Origin: Flavobacterium aquariorum
GTDB lineage: Bacteria; Bacteroidota; Bacteroidia; Flavobacteriales; Flavobacteriaceae
Reading direction: 5' to 3'
Assembly: GCF_003254745.1 (NCBI RefSeq)
Contig: NZ_QKXH01000004.1
Span: 124,001 to 188,000 of the forward strand
DNA: 64,000 bases
The first letter of the stretch is position 1. Each line of letters opens with the position of its first letter. The notes below the pieces were generated by a model, which was not told where the DNA came from, searched no databases, and saw nothing but the letters and a program-made list of their open reading frames with translations. Shown piece by piece: positions 54,697 through 63,778 of the stretch. Position numbers and translations under genes: made by a program.

Positions 54697-57195
54697 TTAA
54701 ATTCCCAAATCAAGAATAAAAGTCAGTTTGACAGCAATATTGTCTTTGAAATTGCTTAAATGATTTGGCCCATAACGGTAATAGCCACCAAGCCCGAATC
54801 CGTTAAAGATTTTATTGAGTTCAATCCCGGATTCAAAGAATCCTTTGTTCAAGGTTTTAAAGTCAAGTCCAATATGATTTTCTGGATTTTTCATATTTCC
54901 CCAAGCCATTCGAGTTACAAAATCAAGCGAAGGCTTTAGTTTGTTAAAAATATAGATTCTGTTAAAACCATGTTTGAATTGAAAAGACATGTATTCGCTA
55001 GAAAAAAACTCATTGAAATACATGGTTTCGAAACTGTTTCTACCTGCAAACGTAATTCTCTTAAAAATTGTTTCTTTATTTAAATTATTAGGTGAGTTGC
55101 TGTACAATTGAGGGAGCGGTAAATCGCCAAAGGCGCGTCCAGCTTCAAACAACAAAAAAGTTCGTTGACCATCTAAATATTTGATTTGATAATCGGCCTT
55201 GAAGTCAATTTTGGTATAAGTAAAATCATTGTTCAAAACATCGGGAAGTGATTGAGTGAGCTGAAAAGTAAACTTTGGAAATTTTTTTTCTGCTTCAACT
55301 CTTCCTGATGGGGTTTGCATATAATTACTGTAAGGACTCCATTTCAAAGAAATTGTTGCCGTACTCATCGTGTAAGTGGTGTAGGATTTGCCATTCAGGT
55401 TATAAGCGTACTCAAATTGTGGAGTTACAAAAGTATTGGCAAGTGCGAAAACACTTTCTACTTTTGGAATGATTTTGGATTCTATTGCAATTCGCCAATG
55501 CTCATACCTGTAAAAAGTGTTGAAATTGATAGCACGCGGATCATAGATTTTGAATGCTTTTTTTTCGACAACATAGTCGGTGCTTGCGATGTCTCTAAGG
55601 TCATCTGTATAGCTTATTCCAACCCAAGTATTGGAGAATTTATCTACCCTTGCGCCAATTCCTAAATTGTATTTGAAATTATAATCTCTTAAACCGTAAG
55701 CCGTGTAACCTTCGAGTCGGTATTTTTTGGAAAAAAAATCATTGGTTACACCTCCAATTCCCAATCGTAACCCTTCATAATTATTGTAGCTTACAATTTT
55801 ACGCAAATTAAAATCCCATATTTTAAGAGGTAAGTAGCCTGTTAAGATTTTACGGCCAAAATTCAACCTGCTTTCAATTCTTTTTTTTATCGAAATGCTG
55901 TCTAATGACAAATAGGTTTTTTCACTTCGGCTGTCCAAGCTGTCTTTTCGGTATTCGACCCAAAAACTTTCGGGTTTGTTAATCGCATCATCTTTAATTT
56001 CGACTTGAACTATTGGTTTTTTGATTGCTACAGGAGTTGAGTATTGAATGTCAAAATTTGTTGTTTGGGAAAGCAGATAGATATAATCAGATTCGACTCT
56101 TTTTCTGGGAGTTAAATCTTCTTTTATGTCACCGTCAAATTGAATGGTTCCTCCCAGTATTTTTATATCATCATCATTGGTTCCTTTTACAATTTTAAAC
56201 TTTGTTGCGGTAGGAAACCACAAATATTTTTCTGGAATGAATTGAAATTCATGAATTCCACTAATGTCAAGTATCCCCTTGATGCGCATAATTGCTTTTG
56301 CAACAGCGAAATTAACTTCATCGATGTATAAAATTCCTTCCAGACCAGCAGCTCTTTTCTCCTTTTTGTTTTTAAAGTAAACCATATAAGTGTTTCGACC
56401 ATTTATGGCTACAGTATCCAGTAGTTTGTAGTTGTAATCATTTAAGGCATCATTTGCAATGGGACTTTTATATTTGGTTTCAAAAAGCTCATATTTTGGA
56501 TCATATATGGAGTAGGATTGAAGATTAAAAGTTAGGATTTCGTAAACAGGTTGTTTGAATCCTGCCATTCTCGTTCCTAAAATAGTTTCTTTTAATCTTT
56601 TGCCGTCGTATTGATATTTTGATACTTTCTCAGTTTGAAACAAATGCTGTTTCTTGATGAGTTGTTTGAATTTGTAATCGGTTGAATCCAGTTTTTTTAA
56701 ATAAGTTTCATACGAATTTGTTACAAATACGGAGTCTATCGTTCCATTAATGGAGTCTGGATTGGCAGTAACTATGAGTTTATTGTAGGATTTGAATTCA
56801 AAACTTTTGAGTTTTTTCTGCGGATTGTTTTCTGCTTTCTTCTGAATGACCTTTTCTATAATAGCCAATGCTGGATTGGCATTGGAAACCAGAACTTCGT
56901 TGAGCTGATTTGCTTTTTCAACAAGGGTTATTTTATAAAATAGCTTATTATCTTCTGTACTAATCGTATTTTTTAAATAACCTATGTAAGAAACGGTTAT
57001 GGATGTTATTTTGTTTTTGGATGAAATACTGAATTTTCCGTCCACATCCGAAATGGTATTGGAGCCGTCATTTGTAATGATAGAGGCAAATGGAAGTGTT
57101 TTTTGGGTTGAAGCGTCTTTGACAATTCCGTTTACTTGAAATTGCGCTTGAAGCGAAAGCGTAAAAAAGAAGAACAGTAAAAAAAAGTACTTCAT
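54697..57195 (-). CDS. DUF5686 outer-membrane protein with carboxypeptidase-like regulatory domain
   Basis: The 832-residue protein has a signal peptide (YFFLLFFFFTLSLQAQ) and an N-terminal carboxypeptidase-regulatory-like fold (about 18-105: VNGIVKDASTQKTLPFASI, ISDVDGKFSI). A long DUF5686 region with barrel-like strands (YRLEGYTAYGLRDYNFKYNLGIGARV, FQFKHGFNRIYI, GFGLGGYYRYGP) follows. It ends in a hydrophobic strand (VKLTFILDLGI), as expected of an outer-membrane barrel. The family is widespread in Bacteroidota; function is unknown. The N-terminal fold is the one used in TonB receptors for signalling or plugs. Confidence 0.9.
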   Translation of the reverse strand: MKYFFLLFFFFTLSLQAQFQVNGIVKDASTQKTLPFASIITNDGSNTISDVDGKFSISSKNKITSITVSYIGYLKNTISTEDNKLFYKITLVEKANQLNEVLVSNANPALAIIEKVIQKKAENNPQKKLKSFEFKSYNKLIVTANPDSINGTIDSVFVTNSYETYLKKLDSTDYKFKQLIKKQHLFQTEKVSKYQYDGKRLKETILGTRMAGFKQPVYEILTFNLQSYSIYDPKYELFETKYKSPIANDALNDYNYKLLDTVAINGRNTYMVYFKNKKEKRAAGLEGILYIDEVNFAVAKAIMRIKGILDISGIHEFQFIPEKYLWFPTATKFKIVKGTNDDDIKILGGTIQFDGDIKEDLTPRKRVESDYIYLLSQTTNFDIQYSTPVAIKKPIVQVEIKDDAINKPESFWVEYRKDSLDSRSEKTYLSLDSISIKKRIESRLNFGRKILTGYLPLKIWDFNLRKIVSYNNYEGLRLGIGGVTNDFFSKKYRLEGYTAYGLRDYNFKYNLGIGARVDKFSNTWVGISYTDDLRDIASTDYVVEKKAFKIYDPRAINFNTFYRYEHWRIAIESKIIPKVESVFALANTFVTPQFEYAYNLNGKSYTTYTMSTATISLKWSPYSNYMQTPSGRVEAEKKFPKFTFQLTQSLPDVLNNDFTYTKIDFKADYQIKYLDGQRTFLLFEAGRAFGDLPLPQLYSNSPNNLNKETIFKRITFAGRNSFETMYFNEFFSSEYMSFQFKHGFNRIYIFNKLKPSLDFVTRMAWGNMKNPENHIGLDFKTLNKGFFESGIELNKIFNGFGLGGYYRYGPNHLSNFKDNIAVKLTFILDLGI

Positions 57196-57256
57196 AAAAC
57201 AATTTGTTGCAAAATGTGTTCAATTACATTTTGTTAGGGCAAAAATAGCTATAAAA

Positions 57257-57290
57257 AAATCTGTCTTGTTCTAAAAAACGAGACAGATTT
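57257..57290 (-). terminator. Terminator after frr
   Basis: On the minus strand AAATCTGTCTCGTT and AACAAGACAGATTT pair (one G-U) and lead into a seven-T run. Confidence 0.88.
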
Positions 57291-57311
57291 AATAATTATA
57301 GAATCCAAAGA

Positions 57312-57875
57312 TTAAACTTTCATGATTTCGGCTTCTTTTACTGCCAGAAGTTCATCAATTTTTTTGATAAATGAATTAGTTAAGTTTTGAACTTCTTCTT
57401 CTGCGCTTTTGCAAATGTCTTCCGAAGTTCCTTCTTTTTCTAATTTTTTGATATCCGAATTAGCGTCTTTTCGAGCGTTTCTAACACCAATTTTGGCATC
57501 TTCAGCTTCAGATTTGGCTTGTTTAGCCAAATCACGTCTTCGGTCTTCTGTAAGAGGTGGGACACTAATGATAATCATGTCTCCATTATTCATTGGGTTG
57601 AACCCAAGATTGGCAACCATAATTGCTTTTTCTATAGGATGCAACATGTTTTTTTCAAAAGGTTGAAGCGTGATGGTTCTAGCATCAGGCACACTGATTT
57701 TTGATACTTGAGATAGTGGAGATGCAGATCCATAATAATCAACAAAAACACTTCCCAACATTGCTGGAGATGCTTTTCCTGCACGAATATTTAAAAATGC
57801 TTTTTCTAAATGCTCGATAGAACCCGTCATAGATTCTTCTGTACTATCTAATATAAATTCAATTTCTTCTGTCAT
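57312..57875 (-). CDS. frr: Ribosome recycling factor
   Basis: The factor splits terminated ribosomes together with EF-G. The 187-residue protein matches the family length and shows the helical arm start MTGSIEHLEKAFLNIRAGKASPAML, the domain II strands YYGSASPLSQVSKISVPD and the C-terminal arm KKIDELLAVKEAEIM. It lies 74 nt after pyrH, in the widely conserved pyrH-frr order. Confidence 0.97.
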   Translation of the reverse strand: MTEEIEFILDSTEESMTGSIEHLEKAFLNIRAGKASPAMLGSVFVDYYGSASPLSQVSKISVPDARTITLQPFEKNMLHPIEKAIMVANLGFNPMNNGDMIIISVPPLTEDRRRDLAKQAKSEAEDAKIGVRNARKDANSDIKKLEKEGTSEDICKSAEEEVQNLTNSFIKKIDELLAVKEAEIMKV

Positions 57876-57949
57876 TGTTTTTAAGATTTCAGAGTTTAGG
57901 ATTCAGGGTTCAGATTGTCGTGCTGCATCTGAAAACTGTTTACTGTTTT

Positions 57950-58657
57950 TTATATGTTTACTACGGTTCCTATGTTTTTTCCTTCACAAATTTTCAATAG
58001 ATTTCCTATTTTGTTCATGTCGAATACTACTATTGGTAAATTGTTTTCTTGGCTTAAAGTAAAAGCAGTAGTATCCATTACATTTAATCCTTTTTTCAAT
58101 ACATCTTCAAAAGAGATGAAATCAAATTTTATTGCGGTTGCATTTTTCTCTGGATCACAGTCATAAACACCATCTACACGAGTCCCTTTTAAGATCACAT
58201 CGGCATTGATTTCGATACCACGTAAAACAGCAGCCGTATCGGTTGTGAAATATGGGTTTCCGGTTCCTGCTCCAAAAATAACAATTCTTCCTTTTTCCAA
58301 GTGACGATCGGCTCTTCTTTTGATATAAGGTTCCGCTATTGATTCCATTTTTAAGGCAGTTTGCAAACGGGTTTTCATGCCTTTGTCTTCTAGAGCTCCT
58401 TGCAATGCCATTCCGTTGATAACGGTTGCCAACATTCCCATGTAATCTCCTTGTACTCTGTCCATCCCTGAACTGGCTCCTGCAACACCTCTAAAAATGT
58501 TTCCTCCACCAATTACTATAGCTATTTCTACTCCTTTTTCGTGAATTTGCTTTATTTCGTCGGCATATTCGGCCAATCGCTTTGGATCAATTCCGTATTG
58601 TAAATCGCCCATTAAAGCTTCACCACTTAATTTTAGAAGGATTCTTTTGTATTTCAT
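57950..58657 (-). CDS. pyrH: UMP kinase
   Basis: The enzyme makes UDP from UMP with ATP. The 235-residue protein starts [13 protein letters not shown] and shows [34 protein letters not shown] and [13 protein letters not shown], all conserved in bacterial PyrH. It leads a two-gene unit with frr. Confidence 0.97.
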   Translation of the reverse strand: MKYKRILLKLSGEALMGDLQYGIDPKRLAEYADEIKQIHEKGVEIAIVIGGGNIFRGVAGASSGMDRVQGDYMGMLATVINGMALQGALEDKGMKTRLQTALKMESIAEPYIKRRADRHLEKGRIVIFGAGTGNPYFTTDTAAVLRGIEINADVILKGTRVDGVYDCDPEKNATAIKFDFISFEDVLKKGLNVMDTTAFTLSQENNLPIVVFDMNKIGNLLKICEGKNIGTVVNI

Positions 58658-58743
58658 CAGTCAGTTTTTGTTTTTTTTAAGTCTCCCTTCGTTATCGAAA
58701 GTAAATTGCATCACTGATTGGGTTCAATGCTGTCAAATTTGTG

Positions 58744-58751
58744 CAAATATA
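58744..58751 (-). promoter_or_regulatory. -7 promoter box of pyrH-frr
   Basis: TATATTTG on the minus strand matches TAnnTTTG and puts the start site near 58737, about 80 nt before the pyrH ATG; no clear -33 box. Confidence 0.45.
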
Positions 58752-58942
58752 GACATATTCTGTTTTTTTTGAAAATAGTGTTCCTTAAATATTTAAATTA
58801 AGTTTATTAGTGATTGTTTCGTGCTTTTATTTGAATGCTAAAACACTGATAGCCTATGTTTTTTTAATATTTATAACCTTTTTTGGATGCCGGAATGACA
58901 ATTTTTCTTGTTTTTAAAATTAACCTTTTAAATCTTGATGAC

Positions 58943-59749
58943 TTAGTATCCAAGTAACTTAGTGTTTAGGGAAGAATGAAGTTTTTTGTATGTTTTTTTT
59001 GCCGATTCGTATCCAATGTCAAAGATAGCCTCCATTTTGACTTTGCTTGTTTCGAAAGTGCTATAGAGTGATAAAGCTTCGGGCTCGATCAGCCAGTCAC
59101 AATGCTCAAATTTGTGTATGCTGGAATTGGCAGAGAATAAATCAAAAGCTCTAGCGGTTACCGATTTGATAGAGGTCAAATCTTTGGCTTCTATTTTTTG
59201 GATTGGACTAACATAAACACCAATTAAAATGTCGCATTCCTCTTTTAAGATATCTGTTGGAAAATGATTGAGAATGCCCCCATCACTGTATAATTTACCG
59301 TTAAATTCATAAGGAGACATTACCCCTGGAAATGATGATGAGGCTAAGATTGCATCTATTGTTTTGGTTTCGGGGCCAAATATTTTTGATCTTCCTTTAA
59401 TCATGTCAGTTGCAGTAATGTAAACAGGAATTTTAAGTTCGGACAGAGTGGTGTCTTTAAATATTTCATAGAAATATTCTTTGAATGACTCCGAATCAAT
59501 TAATCCTGCTTTTGAGAAGGTAAAATGCTTCCAATGAAAAAAATAAATGGATTTAAAGAATTCCAAAATAGCCTCGGGTGATTTACCGCTTCCATATAAA
59601 GCAGCAACAATTGAACCAGCACTTGAACCGGCAATTTGCGTAGGAACAATATTTTTTTCTTCCAAAAATTTTAAAACGCCAGCATGCGCGATGCCTTTTG
59701 ATCCACCTCCGGATAGTATTAAACCGATTGATTTTGATTTGCTGTCCAT
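58943..59749 (-). CDS. Patatin-like phospholipase
   Basis: The 268-residue protein has the patatin oxyanion loop SGGGSKGIAHAG (about 13-24), the nucleophile motif GSSAG with Ser at about 43, and the catalytic Asp in SDGGILNHFP. It should release fatty acids from phospholipids. It lacks a signal peptide, so it is likely cytoplasmic, unlike the larger T9SS-exported PlpD-type proteins. It is divergent from the thioredoxin-like gene. Confidence 0.93.
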   Translation of the reverse strand: MDSKSKSIGLILSGGGSKGIAHAGVLKFLEEKNIVPTQIAGSSAGSIVAALYGSGKSPEAILEFFKSIYFFHWKHFTFSKAGLIDSESFKEYFYEIFKDTTLSELKIPVYITATDMIKGRSKIFGPETKTIDAILASSSFPGVMSPYEFNGKLYSDGGILNHFPTDILKEECDILIGVYVSPIQKIEAKDLTSIKSVTARAFDLFSANSSIHKFEHCDWLIEPEALSLYSTFETSKVKMEAIFDIGYESAKKTYKKLHSSLNTKLLGY

Positions 59750-59923
59750 TTTATAAAAATATGCATTTTGTTTGTTACAAAGTGATTTTTATCACGTTTT
59801 TAAACAACGGGTATTGTTAATTTTGCTTCAAATAAATTTGTATAATGAAATGAGCATGTCGTCATTGGGAGTATACACCAATGAAGATGTGCCGTTTTAT
59901 GAAACAATGGAAAAGATTTAGTT

Positions 59924-60541
59924 ATGAAAAGTTCAGTAGCGAAGGCTTTGTTTAATAGTTATACTTATCTAGAATATAAAAAAATCATATCCGATTTGCT
60001 CTCCGAAGGAAAATCAACCGGAATCGAACAATCAGAAGATTTATTGCAATATAGTGTCTTAAACGAAATCCGTTTGAAACGTTTGGACAAAACAATAAGT
60101 GTTCCGGATGATGTCAGTTCCAAATTAAAAGCACTTGAAAAAGAATATATTTGGTTGGTCATTGCCGAAGGCTGGTGTGGGGATGCTGCACAGATTTTAC
60201 CAATATTGAATAAAATGGCGTTAGAATCAGGTAAGATATATTTGAAAATTGTTTTCCGTGATTTGAACGATGAATTAATGAATCAATTTTTAACGAATGG
60301 AGCCAAAGCCATTCCAAAACTCCTCATAATTGATAAAGAATTGGGTAAGGTTTGCAACCATTGGGGCCCAAGGCCAAAAGGCGCTTTCGATTTAATTAAA
60401 AACTACAAAGAAAAATTTGGCATTGTAGATGAAGAAGCCAAAAGACTATTGCAATTGTGGTATTTACACGATAAAGGATTGTCTGTGCAAAATGAGGTCG
60501 TAGAAATAATGTGTTCTTTAAAAGAATTAGCTTGTTTATAA
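59924..60541 (+). CDS. Thioredoxin-fold protein (Thioredoxin_9 type) with WCGD motif
   Basis: The 205-residue protein has a thioredoxin-like domain (about 75-165) where the usual CxxC is replaced by WCGDAAQ, followed by the cis-Pro region AIPKLLIIDKE. Only one active-site cysteine remains, so it may act as a monothiol or binding protein rather than a disulfide reductase. Flavobacterial members of this type are common and not characterised. No signal peptide. Confidence 0.85.
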   Translation: MKSSVAKALFNSYTYLEYKKIISDLLSEGKSTGIEQSEDLLQYSVLNEIRLKRLDKTISVPDDVSSKLKALEKEYIWLVIAEGWCGDAAQILPILNKMALESGKIYLKIVFRDLNDELMNQFLTNGAKAIPKLLIIDKELGKVCNHWGPRPKGAFDLIKNYKEKFGIVDEEAKRLLQLWYLHDKGLSVQNEVVEIMCSLKELACL

Positions 60542-60683
60542 ATAGTTAATAACTATAAGATTCTTGTTTCTCTTTTTATTTCAAAAAAAAGTAAATTAGT
60601 AACTGCTACCAGATCTATTGTTTTGATTTACTTTTTTTATTGGTGTGTTTAAATATTGTTTAACAATTTAAAAAAACATCATT

Positions 60684-60761
60684 ATGAGAAATTTATTTGA
60701 AAAGATTTATGATTATGTATCGCATTTGCTATTTGGAAATGAAAGTGCTACTCATTATTAA
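60684..60761 (+). CDS. Possible small protein of 25 residues
   Basis: An ATG-initiated frame after AAAAAACATCATT reads MRNLFEKIYDYVSHL and ends ESATHY before TAA. It is amphipathic by eye and sits alone in a 320-nt gap, with a strong terminator about 60 nt downstream and a TTTAACAATTTAAAA leader. There is no homology evidence. The rest of the gap is A/T-rich. Confidence 0.4.
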   Translation: MRNLFEKIYDYVSHLLFGNESATHY

Positions 60762-60820
60762 CCAATAGCGTAACAAGTTTAAAAAAAGAGAGAATGAGTT
60801 GACATTACTTTGATTTTCGA

Positions 60821-60860
60821 AAAAAACACATCGCAAAATTATTTGTCATGTGTTTTTTTT
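60821..60860. terminator. Terminator at the end of truB
   Basis: AAAAAACACAT (60821-60831) pairs with ATGTGTTTTTTT (60848-60859) around a 16-nt loop, with A and T runs for both strands. It follows truB on the minus strand and the small ORF on the plus strand. Confidence 0.78.
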
Positions 60861-60863
60861 TGT

Positions 60864-61562
60864 TTAGAATCCAAGTGTCAGAGTTTGTTCAAATAAAGTT
60901 ACATCAATAGCATCTTCCACATTGTACTCGCCAATTTTCGTGCGTCGTAAAACCGTTAAGTGTGATCCTGAATTCATTGCTTTTCCAAAATCATAAGCCA
61001 AGGAACGAATGTAAGTTCCTTTGCTGCAAACAACTCTAAAATCGACCTCGGGGAGTGCAATCCTAGTGATTTCAAATTCATGAATAGTAGTTTTTCTGGC
61101 AGCAATTTCTACCGTTTCTCCAGCTCGGGCGTGCTCGTATAGACGTACACCGTCTTTTTTTATAGCTGAAAAAATTGGTGGCTTTTGATCTATTTCGCCC
61201 AAAAACTGTTTTACGGTTTCGTGAATAAGAGTTTCGTCTATATGATCTGTCGGGAAAGTTTGGTCAATTTCGGTTTCCAAATCATAGGATGGAGTCGTGG
61301 CTCCAATGTAGAACGTTCCGGTGTATTCTTTGGGTTGCCCCTGTAATTCGGCAATTTTTTTGGTGAATTTACCAGTACAAACCAATAATAATCCAGAAGC
61401 CAATGGATCCAAAGTTCCTGCATGTCCAATCTTGAATTTTTTCGGTAATCCTGCTTTATTAATTAAGGCATATTTGAGTTTGTTTACCGCCTGAAAGGAA
61501 GTAAAATGCAAAGGCTTGTCAATTAAGAGAACTTGGCCGTTTAAAAAATCTTCAGTTGTCAA
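60864..61562 (-). CDS. truB: tRNA pseudouridine-55 synthase
   Basis: The enzyme makes pseudouridine 55 in the T-loop of tRNAs. The 232-residue protein starts LIDKPLHFTSFQAVNKLK and has the catalytic Asp in GHAGTLDPLASGLL, KQFLGEIDQKPPIFSAIKKDGVRLYE and CSKGTYIRSLAYDFGK. It is the last gene of the ftsX-DUF3098-uppP-truB group, 7 nt after uppP. Confidence 0.97.
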   Translation of the reverse strand: MTTEDFLNGQVLLIDKPLHFTSFQAVNKLKYALINKAGLPKKFKIGHAGTLDPLASGLLLVCTGKFTKKIAELQGQPKEYTGTFYIGATTPSYDLETEIDQTFPTDHIDETLIHETVKQFLGEIDQKPPIFSAIKKDGVRLYEHARAGETVEIAARKTTIHEFEITRIALPEVDFRVVCSKGTYIRSLAYDFGKAMNSGSHLTVLRRTKIGEYNVEDAIDVTLFEQTLTLGF

Positions 61563-61569
61563 TGGATTT

Positions 61570-62379
61570 TTATTTTATATATGAAAAGTAAACAAAAAGG
61601 AAAACCCCCATAATTATACGATACCATCCCCAAGGTTTGAATCCGTATTGTTTGATGATGCCTATGAAAAATTTTATGGCCAAAATGGCAACAATAAATG
61701 CAATGACATTCCCCATCAGGAATAATTTTATGTTTTCTGGAGATTGCATTAGTAGTTCGTATCCTTTTAATTGTGAAGTTTCATACGTTTTTAATAATAA
61801 CGAATAAACTGTTACCGCCAACATTGTTGGCACTGCAAGAAAAAACGAAAATTCTGCTGCAGCTTGGCGCGTCAATCCTTGTTGCATTCCTCCAATAATA
61901 GAAGCAGCAGACCGACTTGTTCCGGGCATCATGGCTAAACATTGCCAAAAACCTATTGCAACCGCTTTTTTAATAGTAATGTCTTCTTCTGCTACTATTG
62001 TCGGGCTATGAAATCTACCGTCAACAAAAAGCAAAATTATTCCGCCAAGGATAAGTACAATAGCAATAGGAATGGGGTCTCCAAGGATGGCTTCAATTTT
62101 GTCATCAAATAATTTCCCTAGTACTAATGCTGGAATAACAGCACAAGTCAGTTTAATGTAGAAATTAAATTTAGAGAAATCAAAAAATTTTTTCCAGTAT
62201 AATACAACTACTGCCAATATCGCTCCAAATTGTATGGAAACTTGAAAAAGCTTTACGAAATCATCGTTTTGAATGCCAAAGTAAGAACTCGTAAAAATCA
62301 TATGAGCCGTTGAAGATACAGGAAGATATTCCGTAATTCCTTCGACAATGGCAATAAGTATAGCTTGTAATGTATTCAT
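61570..62379 (-). CDS. uppP: Undecaprenyl-diphosphatase
   Basis: The integral membrane enzyme recycles undecaprenyl pyrophosphate to the monophosphate for peptidoglycan and polysaccharide synthesis; its loss gives bacitracin sensitivity. The 269-residue protein carries both UppP motifs, EGITEYLPVSSTAHM near the start and MMPGTSRSAASIIGGM in the middle, with about eight helices. Confidence 0.97.
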   Translation of the reverse strand: MNTLQAILIAIVEGITEYLPVSSTAHMIFTSSYFGIQNDDFVKLFQVSIQFGAILAVVVLYWKKFFDFSKFNFYIKLTCAVIPALVLGKLFDDKIEAILGDPIPIAIVLILGGIILLFVDGRFHSPTIVAEEDITIKKAVAIGFWQCLAMMPGTSRSAASIIGGMQQGLTRQAAAEFSFFLAVPTMLAVTVYSLLLKTYETSQLKGYELLMQSPENIKLFLMGNVIAFIVAILAIKFFIGIIKQYGFKPWGWYRIIMGVFLFVYFSYIK

Positions 62380-62450
62380 TTTTGTGAAAGTTTTCAGTTT
62401 TCAGTTTTCAGTTTCCAGACTGTTGCTAACTGAATACTGACGACTGTTTA

Positions 62451-62690
62451 CTATTTTTTAGGATTTTTAAGAATGGCATAAATGGTAATTCCAAAGCCAA
62501 CTAAAACAGTTGTTGGAGCCAAACGAATTCTTCGGAAATCAAATACGGATTCATTGAAAACATTAGGATCATCGCTTCCTCCGCCAGACATTAGTATAAA
62601 ACCCAGTGCAATTACTCCAATCCCAATCAATAGAATTTTGTAGTTTATCTTTTCAAAAAGGAATTCGTGTTTGTGTTCTTCGTTTTTCAT
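62451..62690 (-). CDS. DUF3098 small membrane protein
   Basis: The 79-residue protein has two predicted membrane helices (about 18-34 and 57-74) around a short Gly/Asp/Ser loop (SGGGSDDPNVFNESVFDFRR). It matches DUF3098, which is found beside ftsX and uppP in Flavobacteriia. The constant position suggests a role in division or envelope growth, but none is known. Confidence 0.88.
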   Translation of the reverse strand: MKNEEHKHEFLFEKINYKILLIGIGVIALGFILMSGGGSDDPNVFNESVFDFRRIRLAPTTVLVGFGITIYAILKNPKK

Positions 62691-62750
62691 TATTTGTTTT
62701 TTTTAATGCTCCGCGAGTTAATTTTTTAGGCTAGATTCTGCAATCTAAAA

Positions 62751-63626
62751 TTAATAAAGATCATCTGTTCTTAAATTCAAGAAACGTTGCGTTGCAAAAT
62801 AAGTACTTAACCAAGTGATTAAAACGCCAAGTCCAAATACGGCAATTAATACAAGTCCTATTAATAACTTGTCATCTAGGATTCCAAGGTCTGGAAAACT
62901 GTTTTCCAAGTAAATCAAGACGCCAATTAAAGCTAGAATTGCCAGCCCAGCGCCAATCATTCCCAGTTTTATGCTGCGCATTACAAATGGTTTTCTGATA
63001 AAGGCTTTGGTAGCGCCCACCATCTGCATGGTTTTGATGATGAAACGGTTGGAATATATGGAAAGTCGCAATGAACTATTGATTAAAAGTACCGCTATAA
63101 AAGTTAAGAAAGCACTAACGATTAAAATCCACATGCTGACTTTTTTAATATTGTCGTTTACTAGGTTGACCAATTGTTTGTCATACACAATATCCGAAAC
63201 CATTGGGTTCTTGCGTAAGTGGGATTCGATTTTTGCAATGCTATCCTTAACAACGTAATCTGCTTTTAAATGAATGTCGTATGAGTTTTGCAATGGATTT
63301 TCACCCAAGAAAGTCACGAAATCTTCGCCAATAATGTCAGTATGTTCTTTTGCTGCCTGTTCTTTGGAAACATACACAAAAGTTTTAGAAAACTTGGAGC
63401 CCTTCAGCTCTTGGCCAAAAGCCTTAAGAATAGAATCATTGGCTTCATTTTTGAAAAAAACAGTCATTGCTATTTTTTCTCTGAAGTCATCGGCCAGTTT
63501 TTTGGAATTGATAATAAAAAATCCCAGTATACCTAATAGGAACAACACTAAGAATACACTTAGCACTACTGAAAAATAAGAGGAAATTAACCTGCGCTTT
63601 TGAAACTTTTCAAAGGATGAACTCAT
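62751..63626 (-). CDS. ftsX: Cell division protein FtsX
   Basis: The 291-residue ABC-type permease has one N-terminal helix (about 20-40), an extracytoplasmic domain (about 45-165: KIAMTVFFKNEANDSILKAF, YVSKEQAAKEH) and three C-terminal helices with MQMVGATKAFIRKPFVMRSI between the first two. FtsX pairs with ATPase FtsE to switch on cell-wall hydrolases at the septum. ftsE is not adjacent here. Confidence 0.94.
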   Translation of the reverse strand: MSSSFEKFQKRRLISSYFSVVLSVFLVLFLLGILGFFIINSKKLADDFREKIAMTVFFKNEANDSILKAFGQELKGSKFSKTFVYVSKEQAAKEHTDIIGEDFVTFLGENPLQNSYDIHLKADYVVKDSIAKIESHLRKNPMVSDIVYDKQLVNLVNDNIKKVSMWILIVSAFLTFIAVLLINSSLRLSIYSNRFIIKTMQMVGATKAFIRKPFVMRSIKLGMIGAGLAILALIGVLIYLENSFPDLGILDDKLLIGLVLIAVFGLGVLITWLSTYFATQRFLNLRTDDLY

Positions 63627-63778
63627 AGTATGTCTAAATTATGGGGTAAAAATAATAAACATATTCTTTAATTTGAAGTTAATAACTCCCAAAGTTTTAA
63701 CTTTCGTGCAAATAATACCGTTTGTTATTTCAAATTGGTTCAATATAGATTGTGCAAAATGAAATATACAACAACATT

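Noticed and set aside
62391..62418. Tandem TTTTCAG units near uppP
   Set aside because: Only about three short units in an intergenic gap; too little to interpret, no feature claimed.
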